Shown here piece after piece: positions 51,477 to 60,522 of a stretch of 64,000 nucleotides of DNA. Both the position numbers and the translations under genes were made by a program. This DNA comes from Streptomyces flaveolus (GTDB lineage: Bacteria > Actinomycetota > Actinomycetes > Streptomycetales > Streptomycetaceae). The notes beneath the pieces were generated by a model that saw only the letters and a list, made by a program, of their open reading frames with translations, had not been told where the DNA came from and made no database searches. The stretch is taken from assembly GCF_000716535.1 (NCBI RefSeq), contig NZ_JNWV01000023.1, positions 124,001 through 188,000 on the forward strand, read 5' to 3'. Positions within the stretch are counted from its first letter, which is position 1. Every line of letters begins with the position of its first letter.

Positions 51477-51767
51477 TCAGCAGGTACGGCCCACGTAGTG
51501 GGCGCCCTGGATCTTGTCGGCGGAGCCCAGCCAGCTCCTGCCCGGGGCCACGCACCGCTCGTAGTCGGGCGCCAGGGCCACCTCGACCTTGATCACCACG
51601 TGGGAGCCGTCGGAGGTGCAGTGGTTGTAGTAGGCGTCGGAGCCGGTCTCGTAGAAGCCGCACGGATCGGCGGCCGCCGGGGTCGCGGTGGCGGTGCCGG
51701 CGCCCAGGAAGGCGAACGCGAGGGCGAAGGAACCGAGGGCACTGGTGAGCTGACGACGGACACGCAC
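51477..51767 (-). CDS. DUF6355-like small secreted protein
   Basis: 96 residues from GTG 51767, GAGGAG 6 bases upstream. The signal peptide is SALGSFALAFAFLGAGTATA, then mature DPCGFYETGSDAYYNHCTSD and ERCVAPGRSWLGSADKIQG with four cysteines, consistent with two disulfides. I recall the family as DUF6355, sometimes named for natural product biosynthesis; no such cluster is near. The function is unknown. It lies alone downstream of the PucR gene and may be released to the medium. Confidence 0.85.
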   Translation of the reverse strand: MRVRRQLTSALGSFALAFAFLGAGTATATPAAADPCGFYETGSDAYYNHCTSDGSHVVIKVEVALAPDYERCVAPGRSWLGSADKIQGAHYVGRTC

Positions 51768-52037
51768 GACGAACTCCTCGTGGGGTGCGGGAGGGAAGAA
51801 GCTGTGCCGCCGGGGCGGCGGGTCCGCTCGGTCGGGCACGCGCCCATGTTCACGGATCGCGGTGGCCCGATACGCCGCCCAGCTCCCGATTTCACCCGCC
51901 GAATCATTTCCTCGGTACGCCATCCGGGTCACGCGTCTGGACGCACGCCCGGAACCGCCCCACGCCGACAGGGGGGGCGGCTCTCCTCACGCTGCGGGTC
52001 GCCGGCCGATCGAGTCCAGTGCGGCGGTCACCGTCTT
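51768..52037. other. Gap upstream of DUF6355 gene and peroxiredoxin remnant
   Basis: No gene-like frame with start and RBS. It contains the promoter of the DUF6355 gene and, probably, lost parts of the peroxiredoxin gene. Confidence 0.35.
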
Positions 52038-52340
52038 CTTCAGCGCCCGGGCGTCGGCGCCCGGCTGGTCGCCGTATCCCCGCTGATCCCCGACGAGTCC
52101 CTCAGCCTCGCCGAGAAGCACGACCTCGCCTTCGACCTCCCCGACGACCTCGCCGCCGTCTACGACAGGCTCGGCTTCGACCTCCAGCGCGTCAACGACG
52201 GCCACCCGCGCACCCTGCCGCTGCCCGCGACGTACGTGATCGACCGGTCGGGCACCATCCGCTGGGCCTTCGTGGACACCGACTACACCACCCGCGCCGA
52301 GCCGGCCGACATCATCACGGCCCTCGACGCACTGGACTGA
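52038..52340 (+). pseudogene. Peroxiredoxin (AhpC/TSA) C-terminal fragment with deletion
   Basis: The frame reads GARLVAVSPLIPDESLSLAE, KHDLAFDLPDDLAAVYDRLG, FDLQRVNDGHPRTLPLPATY and VIDRSGTIRWAFVDTDYTTR, the C-terminal half of a peroxiredoxin-like protein. In the family, about 16 residues (VLSD... to ...GLV) separate AEKHDLAFD from FDLPDD, so a small in-frame internal deletion is present. The N-terminal half with the peroxidatic Cys is missing and there is no proper start. Confidence 0.8.
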
Positions 52341-52374
52341 CGCCCGGCGGCGGACACACGGCCCGGTCGGCCGG

Positions 52375-53184
52375 TCACCGCTTCAGGGCGTAGAAGTGCA
52401 CCGGCGAGTTCGGCTGGAAGCCGATGCGGGGGTACACCGGCGCTCCCGCGGCGGTCGCGTGCAGCGTCGCGCGGGTCAGACCGGTGGCCCGGGAGCCCTC
52501 GTACAGGGCCTTTCGCGTCACCGCCTCCCCGTAGCCCCTGCGCTGCCAGTCCGGCGAGGTGGCGACCAGCACGACGAACAGGCGACCCGCCGCCTCCACG
52601 GTTCCGGCGCACGCCACCGGGACACCGTCCCGCAGCCCCAGGTAGGCGTACACCCGGCGCTTCCACAGCACGGATCCCTGGAGTCCGTCGCGGCCGTCCT
52701 CCAGCGGGAAGCCGTACGCGCGTGAGTTCAGGTCCGCGTACGCCCGCAGGTGTTCCTCGGTGGTCACGCGTACGAACGTCAGGTCCGGGTGGGTCGGCTC
52801 GGGGATGGGGAGGAGATCGCCGGCCATTCCGGTGCCGGGGAAGGCGTACTCGAGGCCCGCCCCCTCGGCCGCGGTCCGCACGCCCGCACGCGCCTCGTCG
52901 CCGAGGAGGTCCTCGAAGAGCCACAGGAATCCCGGGTGCCGCTTCGCGCGCATGATGTCCGCCGCCTGACGCAGGCGCTCCTCGACCAGCGCCGCGTCCG
53001 CGTCGACCTCCGTCAGGGTGACGCAGTTCCAGAAGGCGAACCGGCAGTCCGCCCAGCGGACGGCGATGCCCGGGAGGTCCCGCACATCGGCATCCGGGTC
53101 GCGGTCGAGCACCATGGCGCGCCAGACCACGGCGAGCTGCTCCATCGATTCGACCGACTCGGCGCGATCCTTACGATCCGTCAC
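52375..53184 (-). CDS. GNAT family N-acetyltransferase
   Basis: 269 residues from GTG 53184 (AGGAGG just upstream); the open frame extends further but without support. The C-terminal GNAT fold is clear: LGLRDGVPVACAGTVEAAGR, VVLVATSPDWQRRGYGEAVT with the acetyl-CoA motif RRGYGEA, and GAPVYPRIGFQPNSPVHFYA. The N-terminal half (about residues 1-120) is an extra helical domain without a recognised family. Substrate unknown. Confidence 0.9.
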   Translation of the reverse strand: MTDRKDRAESVESMEQLAVVWRAMVLDRDPDADVRDLPGIAVRWADCRFAFWNCVTLTEVDADAALVEERLRQAADIMRAKRHPGFLWLFEDLLGDEARAGVRTAAEGAGLEYAFPGTGMAGDLLPIPEPTHPDLTFVRVTTEEHLRAYADLNSRAYGFPLEDGRDGLQGSVLWKRRVYAYLGLRDGVPVACAGTVEAAGRLFVVLVATSPDWQRRGYGEAVTRKALYEGSRATGLTRATLHATAAGAPVYPRIGFQPNSPVHFYALKR

Positions 53185-53424
53185 GTGACCTCCTGAGTGG
53201 TGGAGTTCGAGGAGCCTATCCAGCGCTGTCCGCCATGACTCCGGATTCAGGTGAAGACCGGGTCGCGGCGGCCGTGGCAGCGCCGCCGACTCTTGACGAC
53301 TGTGGTCCAGACCTTTAGGTTCACGGGCCAACAGCATCTACGCATACGACCAGCACTCACGTTCATGAACGCCTTCGTCCATGCCTGGCCCCCGTCCCGG
53401 GCCCGGCCGAGAAGGGAGCATCGG

Positions 53425-54717
53425 ATGCAACAGGTGAGATCCGGCGCGGCGCGCATCCCCATGTGGCTGGCATTTCTCCTCGCGGCGCTGGTCAGCCTGA
53501 CAGCGCAGCCACCCGCCCAGGCCGCGGCAGCGGCGGAGCCGTTCCGCGTACTGGCTCTGTACAACGGCACATGGGATGCCGCGCACATCAGCTTCGTCCG
53601 CGAAGCCAACCAGTGGTTCCCCCAGCAGGCAGCCGCGAACGGCTTCACCTACACCGCCAGCAACAACTGGGATCTCCTGGCGAACGGTGGTGTCAACAAC
53701 TACCAGGTGGTCCTCTTCCTCGACGACCTGCCGCAGTCGGCCGCCCAACGAGCGGGCTTCGAGCAGTACATGCGGGGCGGCGGTGCCTGGATGGGCTTCC
53801 ACGTCTCGGCCTTCACCACCGACGCACAGAGCTGGCCGTGGTACCACAACCAGTTCCTGGGCAGCGGGAACTTCCGCTCGAACACCTGGGGGCCGACCAC
53901 GGCCGTCCTGCGCGTGGAGGACCGTACGCACCCCTCGACGCGGAACCTGCCCGCCACCTTCACGTCGTCGGTGAGCGAGTGGTACAGCTGGTCCAACGAC
54001 CTGCGCCAGAATCCCGACATCAAGATCCTGGCCTCCATCGACCCCAGCAGCTTCCCGCTCGGCACCGACCCCAACCAGACCTGGTACAGCGGCTATTACC
54101 CGATCCTGTGGACGAACACCAAGTACAAGATGCTGTACGCGAACTTCGGCCACAACGCGATGAACTACGACACCAACACGGCCCTGTCGTCCACCTTCGC
54201 CAGCGCCACGCAGAACCAGTTCATCCTGGACGGGCTGAAGTGGCTGGGCGGAGCGGCATCGTCCCAGCCGCCCGCGGACGGCATCTCCGAGACCGCCTGG
54301 TACACACTGCGCAACGCCGGGAACGGGACGTGTGTCGACGCCCGTGCCGCCGGCACGGCCAACGGGACCGTCGTTCAGCAGTACACCTGCAACTCCACCA
54401 CGGCACAGCAGTTCCAGTTCCGGTCCACCGACAGCGGCTACACGCGCATCGCCGCTCGGGGCAATCCGCAGCAGGTCATCGACGTCGTCGACCGTTCCAC
54501 AGCCGACAACGCGCCGTTGCAGCTGTGGTCCTACGTCGGTGGCACCAACCAGCAGTGGCTGCCGGTGAAAGAGGCGACCGGGCGGTACCACTTCACCGCC
54601 CGGCACAGCGGAAAGTGCCTGACCGCGTCCGGCACGGCCGCCGACAGCGTCCAGCTCACCCAGCGGACGTGTGACGGCTCCGGCGCCCAGAGCTTCCAAC
54701 TGGCCGCCCAGCCCTGA
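53425..54717 (+). CDS. Secreted ThuA-like protein with C-terminal ricin-type lectin domain
   Basis: 430 residues from ATG 53425, GGGAG 6 bases upstream. A signal peptide (MWLAFLLAALVSLTAQPPAQ) leads to a ThuA-type, class I glutamine amidotransferase-like domain (about residues 40-280): FRVLALYNGTWDAAHISFVR, VVLFLDDLPQSAAQR, GGGAWMGFHVSAFT. A ricin B lectin repeat follows (about 295-430; GTVVQQYTCNSTTAQQFQF, SVQLTQRTCDGSGAQSFQL). ThuA is linked to trehalose use; here the secreted form with a sugar-binding module suggests a role at polysaccharides. Exact reaction unknown. Confidence 0.9.
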   Translation: MQQVRSGAARIPMWLAFLLAALVSLTAQPPAQAAAAAEPFRVLALYNGTWDAAHISFVREANQWFPQQAAANGFTYTASNNWDLLANGGVNNYQVVLFLDDLPQSAAQRAGFEQYMRGGGAWMGFHVSAFTTDAQSWPWYHNQFLGSGNFRSNTWGPTTAVLRVEDRTHPSTRNLPATFTSSVSEWYSWSNDLRQNPDIKILASIDPSSFPLGTDPNQTWYSGYYPILWTNTKYKMLYANFGHNAMNYDTNTALSSTFASATQNQFILDGLKWLGGAASSQPPADGISETAWYTLRNAGNGTCVDARAAGTANGTVVQQYTCNSTTAQQFQFRSTDSGYTRIAARGNPQQVIDVVDRSTADNAPLQLWSYVGGTNQQWLPVKEATGRYHFTARHSGKCLTASGTAADSVQLTQRTCDGSGAQSFQLAAQP

Positions 54718-54750
54718 CCACTCGGCCACCCAGCCCCTCGGCTGGAGAGC

Positions 54751-54803
54751 GCCGCCCCGATGCCGAGTCCGCCGCGCGACTGCGGACACGGCATCGGGGC
54801 GGC
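54751..54803. terminator. Bidirectional terminator hairpin
   Basis: Perfect 15-base arms GCCGCCCCGATGCCG (54751-54765) and CGGCATCGGGGCGGC (54789-54803) with an inner GTCCGC/GCGGAC stem, between the convergent ThuA and FHA kinase genes. Confidence 0.85.
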
Positions 54804-54826
54804 ACCGGCGGCGCCCGGTGACCCGC

Positions 54827-56104
54827 TCAGACCGCTTGGCGGAGGGCGCTCGCCAAGTCGGCCGCGGTGGTGAGGGCGATACGGGGGGAGTCGACGAGAG
54901 CGGTGTCGACGAGAGCGGCGAGTCGGCGAGGCAGCGTCGGCAGCCGGTCGCGTATGGGCACGACCGGCTCGCGCAGGACGACGGCGACCGGATCGGCACC
55001 GGCCGGGAAGTCGCGTGGGGGCGAACGGGTGAGCATCCAGTACAGACAGGCCGTCATCGCCCACAGATCGACTTCCGGCAGCGCGTACTTGAAGTCGACG
55101 ACCTGGCCGCGCGGCATGAAGGCCAGGCTGCCGCCCATCGCACCGGTGAGGGTGTGACCGGACAAACCGGCGCTGTCGAACGCCTTGGACAGGCCGAAGT
55201 CGGCGACCTTGACGGTCGCGTGGTCCCTGGCCCCCGTGAGCAGGAGGTTCTGCGGTTTGATGTCACGGTGCACCAGTCCCCGGTGCGTCGCCGAGGTCCC
55301 GTCGGCCAGCCGTACCGGCACCTCCGCCGTGTGCGCGTAGTGCAGTCCGCGCAGCGCCTGGAGGGTCACACCCACCGCCTGGTCGACGCTCAGTCTGCCA
55401 CCGGCCCGGGCCACGAGGTCGGCGACGCTGCCCAGTCGGCAGAACTCGCAGGTGAAGTAGAAGGTGCTGCCGTGCACACCGCCGCCGTGGAAGGCGACGA
55501 CGTGGGGGTGGCGCAGGGCGCGCGTACAGGCGAACTCGCGCAGGAAGCCGTCGCGGGCGGAGGGGTCGACGGCATGGTGGGCCAACAGGGTCTTGAGGGC
55601 GAGGAGTTCACCGGTTTCCTCGTTCCGGGCGAGGTGGACGACGCCCTGTCCGCCGCGACCGAGTTCCTGGAGCAGCCGGTAGCCGCGGATACCGGTGAGT
55701 TCCGGCTCTCCGGCGTCGGCCGCGTCGAGCAGCGTGTGCAGGGCGTCGACGGGGTCCCGCTCGTCGGCGTGCGAGGCCGCGGGCCCCTCCGCCCGGACGG
55801 AGACGCGCAGTACGGCGCCGCCGAAGCGGATCTCGTCGCCGTCGGCCAGGTCCCGTCCGGCCGCTCCCGGTGCCAGCCGTTCGCCGTTGACGTAGGTGCC
55901 GTTGCGGCTGCCGAGGTCCCGCACGCTCAGGTACGGGGGGTTGATGTCGAGCAGACAGTGGTGCCGGGAGGCTTTCGTCTCGGTGCGGGCCAGCCGGATC
56001 CCGCACTCGCTCGCCCGGCCGACCAGGCAGGTGGTGCGGTGGGTGAAGACGTGCGCCGAGGCCGCGGGCGCGCCGCGAGGGGTCAGGGTGACGGAGGACG
56101 GCAT
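54827..56104 (-). CDS. FHA-domain serine/threonine protein kinase
   Basis: 425 residues. The N-terminal FHA domain (about residues 20-100) carries CLVGRASECGIRLARTETKA, RHHCLLDINPPYLSVRDLGS and RNGTYVNGERL. The kinase domain (about 140-420) has the Gly-rich loop LQELGRGGQGVVHLAR, Lys171 in ALKTLL, HRDIKPQN with Asp281 and DFGLSKAFDSAG. The activation segment lacks the usual APE (SLAFMPRGQVVDFKYALPEV instead), so substrate loading may be unusual. No membrane segment. The start is 1 base after the WD40-kinase stop, so the two are coupled. Confidence 0.93.
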   Translation of the reverse strand: MPSSVTLTPRGAPAASAHVFTHRTTCLVGRASECGIRLARTETKASRHHCLLDINPPYLSVRDLGSRNGTYVNGERLAPGAAGRDLADGDEIRFGGAVLRVSVRAEGPAASHADERDPVDALHTLLDAADAGEPELTGIRGYRLLQELGRGGQGVVHLARNEETGELLALKTLLAHHAVDPSARDGFLREFACTRALRHPHVVAFHGGGVHGSTFYFTCEFCRLGSVADLVARAGGRLSVDQAVGVTLQALRGLHYAHTAEVPVRLADGTSATHRGLVHRDIKPQNLLLTGARDHATVKVADFGLSKAFDSAGLSGHTLTGAMGGSLAFMPRGQVVDFKYALPEVDLWAMTACLYWMLTRSPPRDFPAGADPVAVVLREPVVPIRDRLPTLPRRLAALVDTALVDSPRIALTTAADLASALRQAV

Positions 56105-56105
56105 G

Positions 56106-59100
56106 TCACCAGCCGTAGTCCCAGTCGAGTTCCCAGCAGCGCATGGAGTCGACTCCGACCGCCAGCAGATGGCGGGCGTCGGCGCTGAGAGCCAGGCCGA
56201 AGACCTGCTCCCGGTGTCCTGCCAGGACGCGCAGTCGCCGCGCCTGGTCCAGGTCCCACACGTGCACCTCCTGGTGCGCGAGGCCGGCGAGGGCGTACCT
56301 GCCGTCGGAGGTGAGCGTGAGGGCGTTGATGGGACCGGGGTCGGGCATTTCCTGGAGCACGCGGCCCGTGGCCAGGTCGAGGACGGCCAGGGTCCCGTAT
56401 CCGGCGATCACCGCGCGCCGGCCGTCGGTGGAGGTGACCAGCGCGTTGATGCTGTAGTGGCCGTCCACCGTGTGGATCCGGCGGCCGGTCGCGGCGTCGT
56501 AGGTGTGCACGCCGGAGTGGTCGTACTCCAGCAGGGTCCGGCCGTCCGGGGTGAACCGCAGGCGGGCTCGGTCCGGGCGCCCGGTGTGCCGCCACAGACA
56601 CTCCCCCGAGGCCAGGTCCCACGCGCACAGTTCGTCCTGGTCGTAGCGCCGCCGGCGGTCCTCTTCGGCGCCGGCGAAGGCGTTCGACGCGCCGTACCGG
56701 CCATCGGGGCTGATCGCGACCGAACCCACCTGCGCCTGGTGGGCGCGGAACGCGAAGGAGGGCATCGCGTGGTCGTGGCGCATCGCCACGTCCTCGATGT
56801 CCCAGCGGCACAGATGGCCGCTGTCGTCACCGGTCAGCAGCCAGGGGCTGTCATCGGCCAGTGCCACGGCCTCGATCCCGTCGTGCAGCAGCGTGACGGT
56901 CCTGTCGTCCCGCAGGTCGAGCAGGGCGGCCTCTCCGACGCCGTGGAGGACGGCTCGGGTGCCGTCGCCGGTCATCAGAAGGGCCATGTCGGCCGAGGCC
57001 GTCGAGGCGATCACACGGTACTGCCGTGCGTTGGCGGCGTCACACAGCAGGAACCTGTCCCCGTGCAGCGCGGCGAGGAACAGGCTCGTGTCCCCGACGA
57101 ACGCCAACGCCGAGGGGCGAGCGACGCGCCCGTTGAAGTCGAACGTCTGCCAGGCACCGAGCAGTCCGGTACGGCGCCCGTGCCGGCCCAGCGCGTTCCA
57201 CGCGTGCAGCAGGTCGGGATGCCGTGCGTGGCCGGGCACCGCCCGCGCGGTGCGCAGACACGCGGCCGACTGTGCGTGGCGGCCCTCGTCCGCGAGTCGT
57301 TCCGCCTGGCGCATCGCCGCCCGGAACCGCCCCGCGTGGTCGGACAGTTCACCGGCGGCCCGGGGCCGGGCGTAGGCCCACGGCGCACGGTAGCCCGGGA
57401 CCGGCAGGGGTTGCACCCTGATCTGCCCGCTGCCTCTCACCGGCAGCACGGCGTGGCGGCCGTCGGCGCTCACCGCCAGGTGGTGCAGGTACCGTGCCTC
57501 GTCGTCGTCGAGCGTGTGCAGGCAGCGGCCGGTCGCCGTCTGCACCACGCGGAGCGGGTTGTCGCCCCCGACAACGGCCAGGGAGCCGTCGGGCGTGAGG
57601 GCGAGCGCCGTGACGTCGGTCAGGGTGTGGGGCACCTGGGTGACGACCCGGCCCGTCCACACGTCCCACAGCACCATCGGCCCGCCCCACACCTGCAGGG
57701 CGTACCGCGCACCCGGGGCCACGGCGGCTCTTCTCACGAAGCCGCCCCAGGCCGAGTGGAGGGGATTGGTCCGGGCCTCGGTGAGGACTGCCCCGCACAC
57801 GCCTGTGGCGACGTCCCACAGGCGGATCTTGTCGTCCCGCAGGTCGCCTGCGGTCAGGGCGACGGCGCCGTCGTCGCTGAGCTGCAGCACGGTCATCCGC
57901 TCCACCTGGCTCTGCACCGGCCCCAGGAGTCCTCCCGTGGCCAGGTGCCAGAACCAGAGGGCGCCGTCCGCGTGAGCGGTGGCGCCGACCGATCCGTCAC
58001 CGCTGAGCGCGACCGCCGTGACGCCTGGGGCGACGGGGCCCTGGGGCAGGGGAAGCCGCTCGCCCCGAGCGAGGTCCCACGCCTCCGGCGGACCCTGCTC
58101 GCGGCCGACCAGGCCGATCCGTCCCCCGGCGTCCATGGCGGTCGCCACGACGCCCGGACCCTCCGAGGTCAGCTCCCGCAGGCAGCGGCCGCTCACCGTG
58201 TCCCACAGTCGCAGACCGCCTTGGTGGTCGCCGGACAGCACCAGGCCCCCGTCGGCCGTCACCGACACGCAGCGCACGCCGGCCTCGTGGCCGGCGAGGA
58301 AGTCGGGGCGCCTTCCCGGATCGCGTGTCAACTCCGCCAGCGCACCGGCGGTCTCGGCCGGCTCCGGTTCCCCCGGGGCCGCCGGGCGGAGCAGTTCGGC
58401 GGCGCGCTCGCGGTCGTCGCGTTCGAGGTGGACCAGACCGATCAGCCGCGTGCCCAGGGCGTGGTCCCCGCCGATCTCACGGGCGGTCTCCAACTCGGCG
58501 ACGAGGTCGAGATCGGTCTTCTGCGCGGTGCGCCACCGGTGCAGGCCGAAGTTGAAGGTCGCGATCAGATGGTGGGGTTCAGCCGTCATCGCCTCCCGCC
58601 ACCGCGCCTCGGCCTCCTCCGTGCGCCCGAGGTCGAGCAGGGACAGCGCCTGGTTGGAGAGCCCGTCCGCCAGCAGGGCGGCCGCCTCCGGAGCTCGCCG
58701 CGGGAACGGAGTGCCGGTGAGGTCGCCGTACACGTCGCACAGGACGCCGGCGGCGTCGTCCAGCCGGGCCGGCCGCGCCGCCGCGTCGGTCATGAAGCAC
58801 TGGCGCAGCAGTCCCACGACCGCGGCCGGCATGGGCGGCACCCGGGGGTCGGCCGGACCGGCGTCCAGCAGCGCTTCGAGCACCTCCGCGGCGGCTTGGC
58901 CGTACCGGGTCGGACGGCGGCCGGTGAACATCTCCAGCACGGTCAGCGCCCACGACCACACGTCTGTCGCGGGGGTCAGCCGGATCTCCCGGCGTCCGGC
59001 CGCGGCGAGGGCCTGCTCGGGGGAGCAGTAGGCCGGCGTCATACCGCCGAAGGTGACGGAGGATGCGGCGGCGGGTGCCCCGTCGGTGTCGGCCGGACGC

Positions 59101-59615
59101 GCTCCGGCCAGCCCGAAGTCGGTGACCTTGGCGGTTCCGTCGGGTTCGAGCATGACGTTGGCGGGCTTGACGTCCTGGTGGACCAGCCCGGTGTCGTGGG
59201 CGTGTTGCAGGCCCCACGCGGTCTGGACGGCGACGTCCAGCACGCGTGCGAGGGCCGCCCGCGGGCCGCCGTCGTAGAGGCCGCCGCCGGTGATCGCCTC
59301 GGCGAGGCTGCCGCCGTCGACCCACTCGGCGAACACTCGGGGCAGGCCGTCGACCGTGCGGACGTAGGCGCAGTTGACGGTGTGCGGGTGCAGGCCCAGG
59401 CCCACCCAGGTGCCGGCTTCGGCTTCGAACCGGCGTCTGCCCGCCTCGGAGGCGACCAGCTCCGGGCGGGGCGTCTTGACCGCGAGGTCCACGTTCCAGC
59501 CGCGGTGCCGGACGCGGTGGACCACCCCCATCCCGCCGCCGCGCACGTCGTCGAGTACCTCGTACAGATCGAGGACCACCTCGCCGGGCCGCCAGGTGCC
59601 GAAGGCCGTCGTCAT
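56106..59615 (-). CDS. Protein kinase-TPR-WD40 giant
   Basis: 1,169 residues from ATG 59615. An N-terminal kinase domain (about residues 10-290) has EVLDDVRGGGMGVVHRVRHR, Lys in DLAVKTPRP, and the catalytic loop HQDVKPANVMLEPDG, an HRD variant, then DFGLAG and TPAYCSPEQALA. A TPR-like helical stretch (about 320-400) is followed by about 14 WD40-like blades in two runs separated by a linker near 805-880. No transmembrane segment. It is co-operonic with the small protein (59620) and FHA kinase. Probably the sensor or scaffold of the operon; phosphorylation targets unknown. Confidence 0.93.
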   Translation of the reverse strand: MTTAFGTWRPGEVVLDLYEVLDDVRGGGMGVVHRVRHRGWNVDLAVKTPRPELVASEAGRRRFEAEAGTWVGLGLHPHTVNCAYVRTVDGLPRVFAEWVDGGSLAEAITGGGLYDGGPRAALARVLDVAVQTAWGLQHAHDTGLVHQDVKPANVMLEPDGTAKVTDFGLAGARPADTDGAPAAASSVTFGGMTPAYCSPEQALAAAGRREIRLTPATDVWSWALTVLEMFTGRRPTRYGQAAAEVLEALLDAGPADPRVPPMPAAVVGLLRQCFMTDAAARPARLDDAAGVLCDVYGDLTGTPFPRRAPEAAALLADGLSNQALSLLDLGRTEEAEARWREAMTAEPHHLIATFNFGLHRWRTAQKTDLDLVAELETAREIGGDHALGTRLIGLVHLERDDRERAAELLRPAAPGEPEPAETAGALAELTRDPGRRPDFLAGHEAGVRCVSVTADGGLVLSGDHQGGLRLWDTVSGRCLRELTSEGPGVVATAMDAGGRIGLVGREQGPPEAWDLARGERLPLPQGPVAPGVTAVALSGDGSVGATAHADGALWFWHLATGGLLGPVQSQVERMTVLQLSDDGAVALTAGDLRDDKIRLWDVATGVCGAVLTEARTNPLHSAWGGFVRRAAVAPGARYALQVWGGPMVLWDVWTGRVVTQVPHTLTDVTALALTPDGSLAVVGGDNPLRVVQTATGRCLHTLDDDEARYLHHLAVSADGRHAVLPVRGSGQIRVQPLPVPGYRAPWAYARPRAAGELSDHAGRFRAAMRQAERLADEGRHAQSAACLRTARAVPGHARHPDLLHAWNALGRHGRRTGLLGAWQTFDFNGRVARPSALAFVGDTSLFLAALHGDRFLLCDAANARQYRVIASTASADMALLMTGDGTRAVLHGVGEAALLDLRDDRTVTLLHDGIEAVALADDSPWLLTGDDSGHLCRWDIEDVAMRHDHAMPSFAFRAHQAQVGSVAISPDGRYGASNAFAGAEEDRRRRYDQDELCAWDLASGECLWRHTGRPDRARLRFTPDGRTLLEYDHSGVHTYDAATGRRIHTVDGHYSINALVTSTDGRRAVIAGYGTLAVLDLATGRVLQEMPDPGPINALTLTSDGRYALAGLAHQEVHVWDLDQARRLRVLAGHREQVFGLALSADARHLLAVGVDSMRCWELDWDYGW

Positions 59616-59619
59616 GCCA

Positions 59620-60261
59620 TCAGTCGGCCATGGCCACGTACAGGGGGCTGCCCAGCAGCACCCGCATGCCGGGGCGGGCGTCGAGTTCGGGGTAGGGGCT
59701 CGGGCCGGCCAGCAGGCGCCGGGCGACGAACTCCACGGGCTGCCGGGGGCCACGCAGCAGTCGCCCGGCGGTGTGCACCCAGGCCAGGGACGACTCCTCG
59801 GCGGGCAGTTCGACGCTGTCGGCTGCGAACGCCGAGGCCAGGCCGGCCAGGAGCGTCGGCACCGAGGACGGTGCGAACTCCTGGGACTGCGGCGCGCTCG
59901 CGCCCAGCACATGGCCGCTGGCACCGCCGAGGCCGAGGATCGTCCGTTCGGTCCGGCCGCCGAAGTACACCAGCGCACCGCCGTTGTCGCCCTGCAGGGG
60001 CCCCCACTGCATGGGCAGGCTGCCGCGGAAGTACGGCGCCGGGTCGTCCACCGATCCGATCTGCCCGGTCTCCTCCAGGTGGCGCAGGACCCGCTCCAGC
60101 TTGGCCGTCCGGTCCGGCGCGGGTGCTTCGACGCTGCGCCTGACGTTGAACAGCTTGACGCTCAGGCCGGCTTCGGTGGTGCTCCTGCGGCCGAAAGCGG
60201 GGTCGATCTGGGAGAGCAGCATGTCGACCTTGGAGTCGCTGATGTACAGGTAGTACCGCAC
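59620..60261 (-). CDS. Small protein heading the kinase operon (DUF7019-like)
   Basis: 213 residues; GTG 60261 (VRYYLYISDSKVDMLLSQID) is preferred to GTG 60267 because a GGGGGG run lies at the right distance. It has a C-terminal ALVYFGGRTERTILGLGG and VRVLLGSPLYVAMAD. No known enzyme motif, signal peptide or membrane segment is seen; it resembles DUF7019 proteins found beside kinases, but I am not certain. Its stop is 4 bases before the kinase start, so it belongs to the same operon. Confidence 0.75.
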   Translation of the reverse strand: MRYYLYISDSKVDMLLSQIDPAFGRRSTTEAGLSVKLFNVRRSVEAPAPDRTAKLERVLRHLEETGQIGSVDDPAPYFRGSLPMQWGPLQGDNGGALVYFGGRTERTILGLGGASGHVLGASAPQSQEFAPSSVPTLLAGLASAFAADSVELPAEESSLAWVHTAGRLLRGPRQPVEFVARRLLAGPSPYPELDARPGMRVLLGSPLYVAMAD

Positions 60262-60522
60262 CGTCACCCCCCGAGGCTATCGCGCCACGACCTTCCGAGT
60301 CCCACCTTTGCGCACACGAGCCGGGGGCCGCCGGTGAGTTGGGGAAGGGGTGTACGCGCCGGGGGGCTGCCCCGCTGCTTCACGGCCGGGCGAGCGACAC
60401 GGGTGACCGTGTCGCGCTTCCGCTTCAACTTCCGTACCCCGTGCGGCGCGAGGCGCCCTCCGTGCGCGAGTAGGATGATCGAACACATGGCCTGAACCGC
60501 TCACCCGCGCAACGGAGCTGCT

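Noticed and set aside
55896..60143. A rightward open frame of more than 1,400 codons opposite the kinase operon
   Set aside because: It is antisense to two recognisable kinase genes and has no start signal or family similarity.
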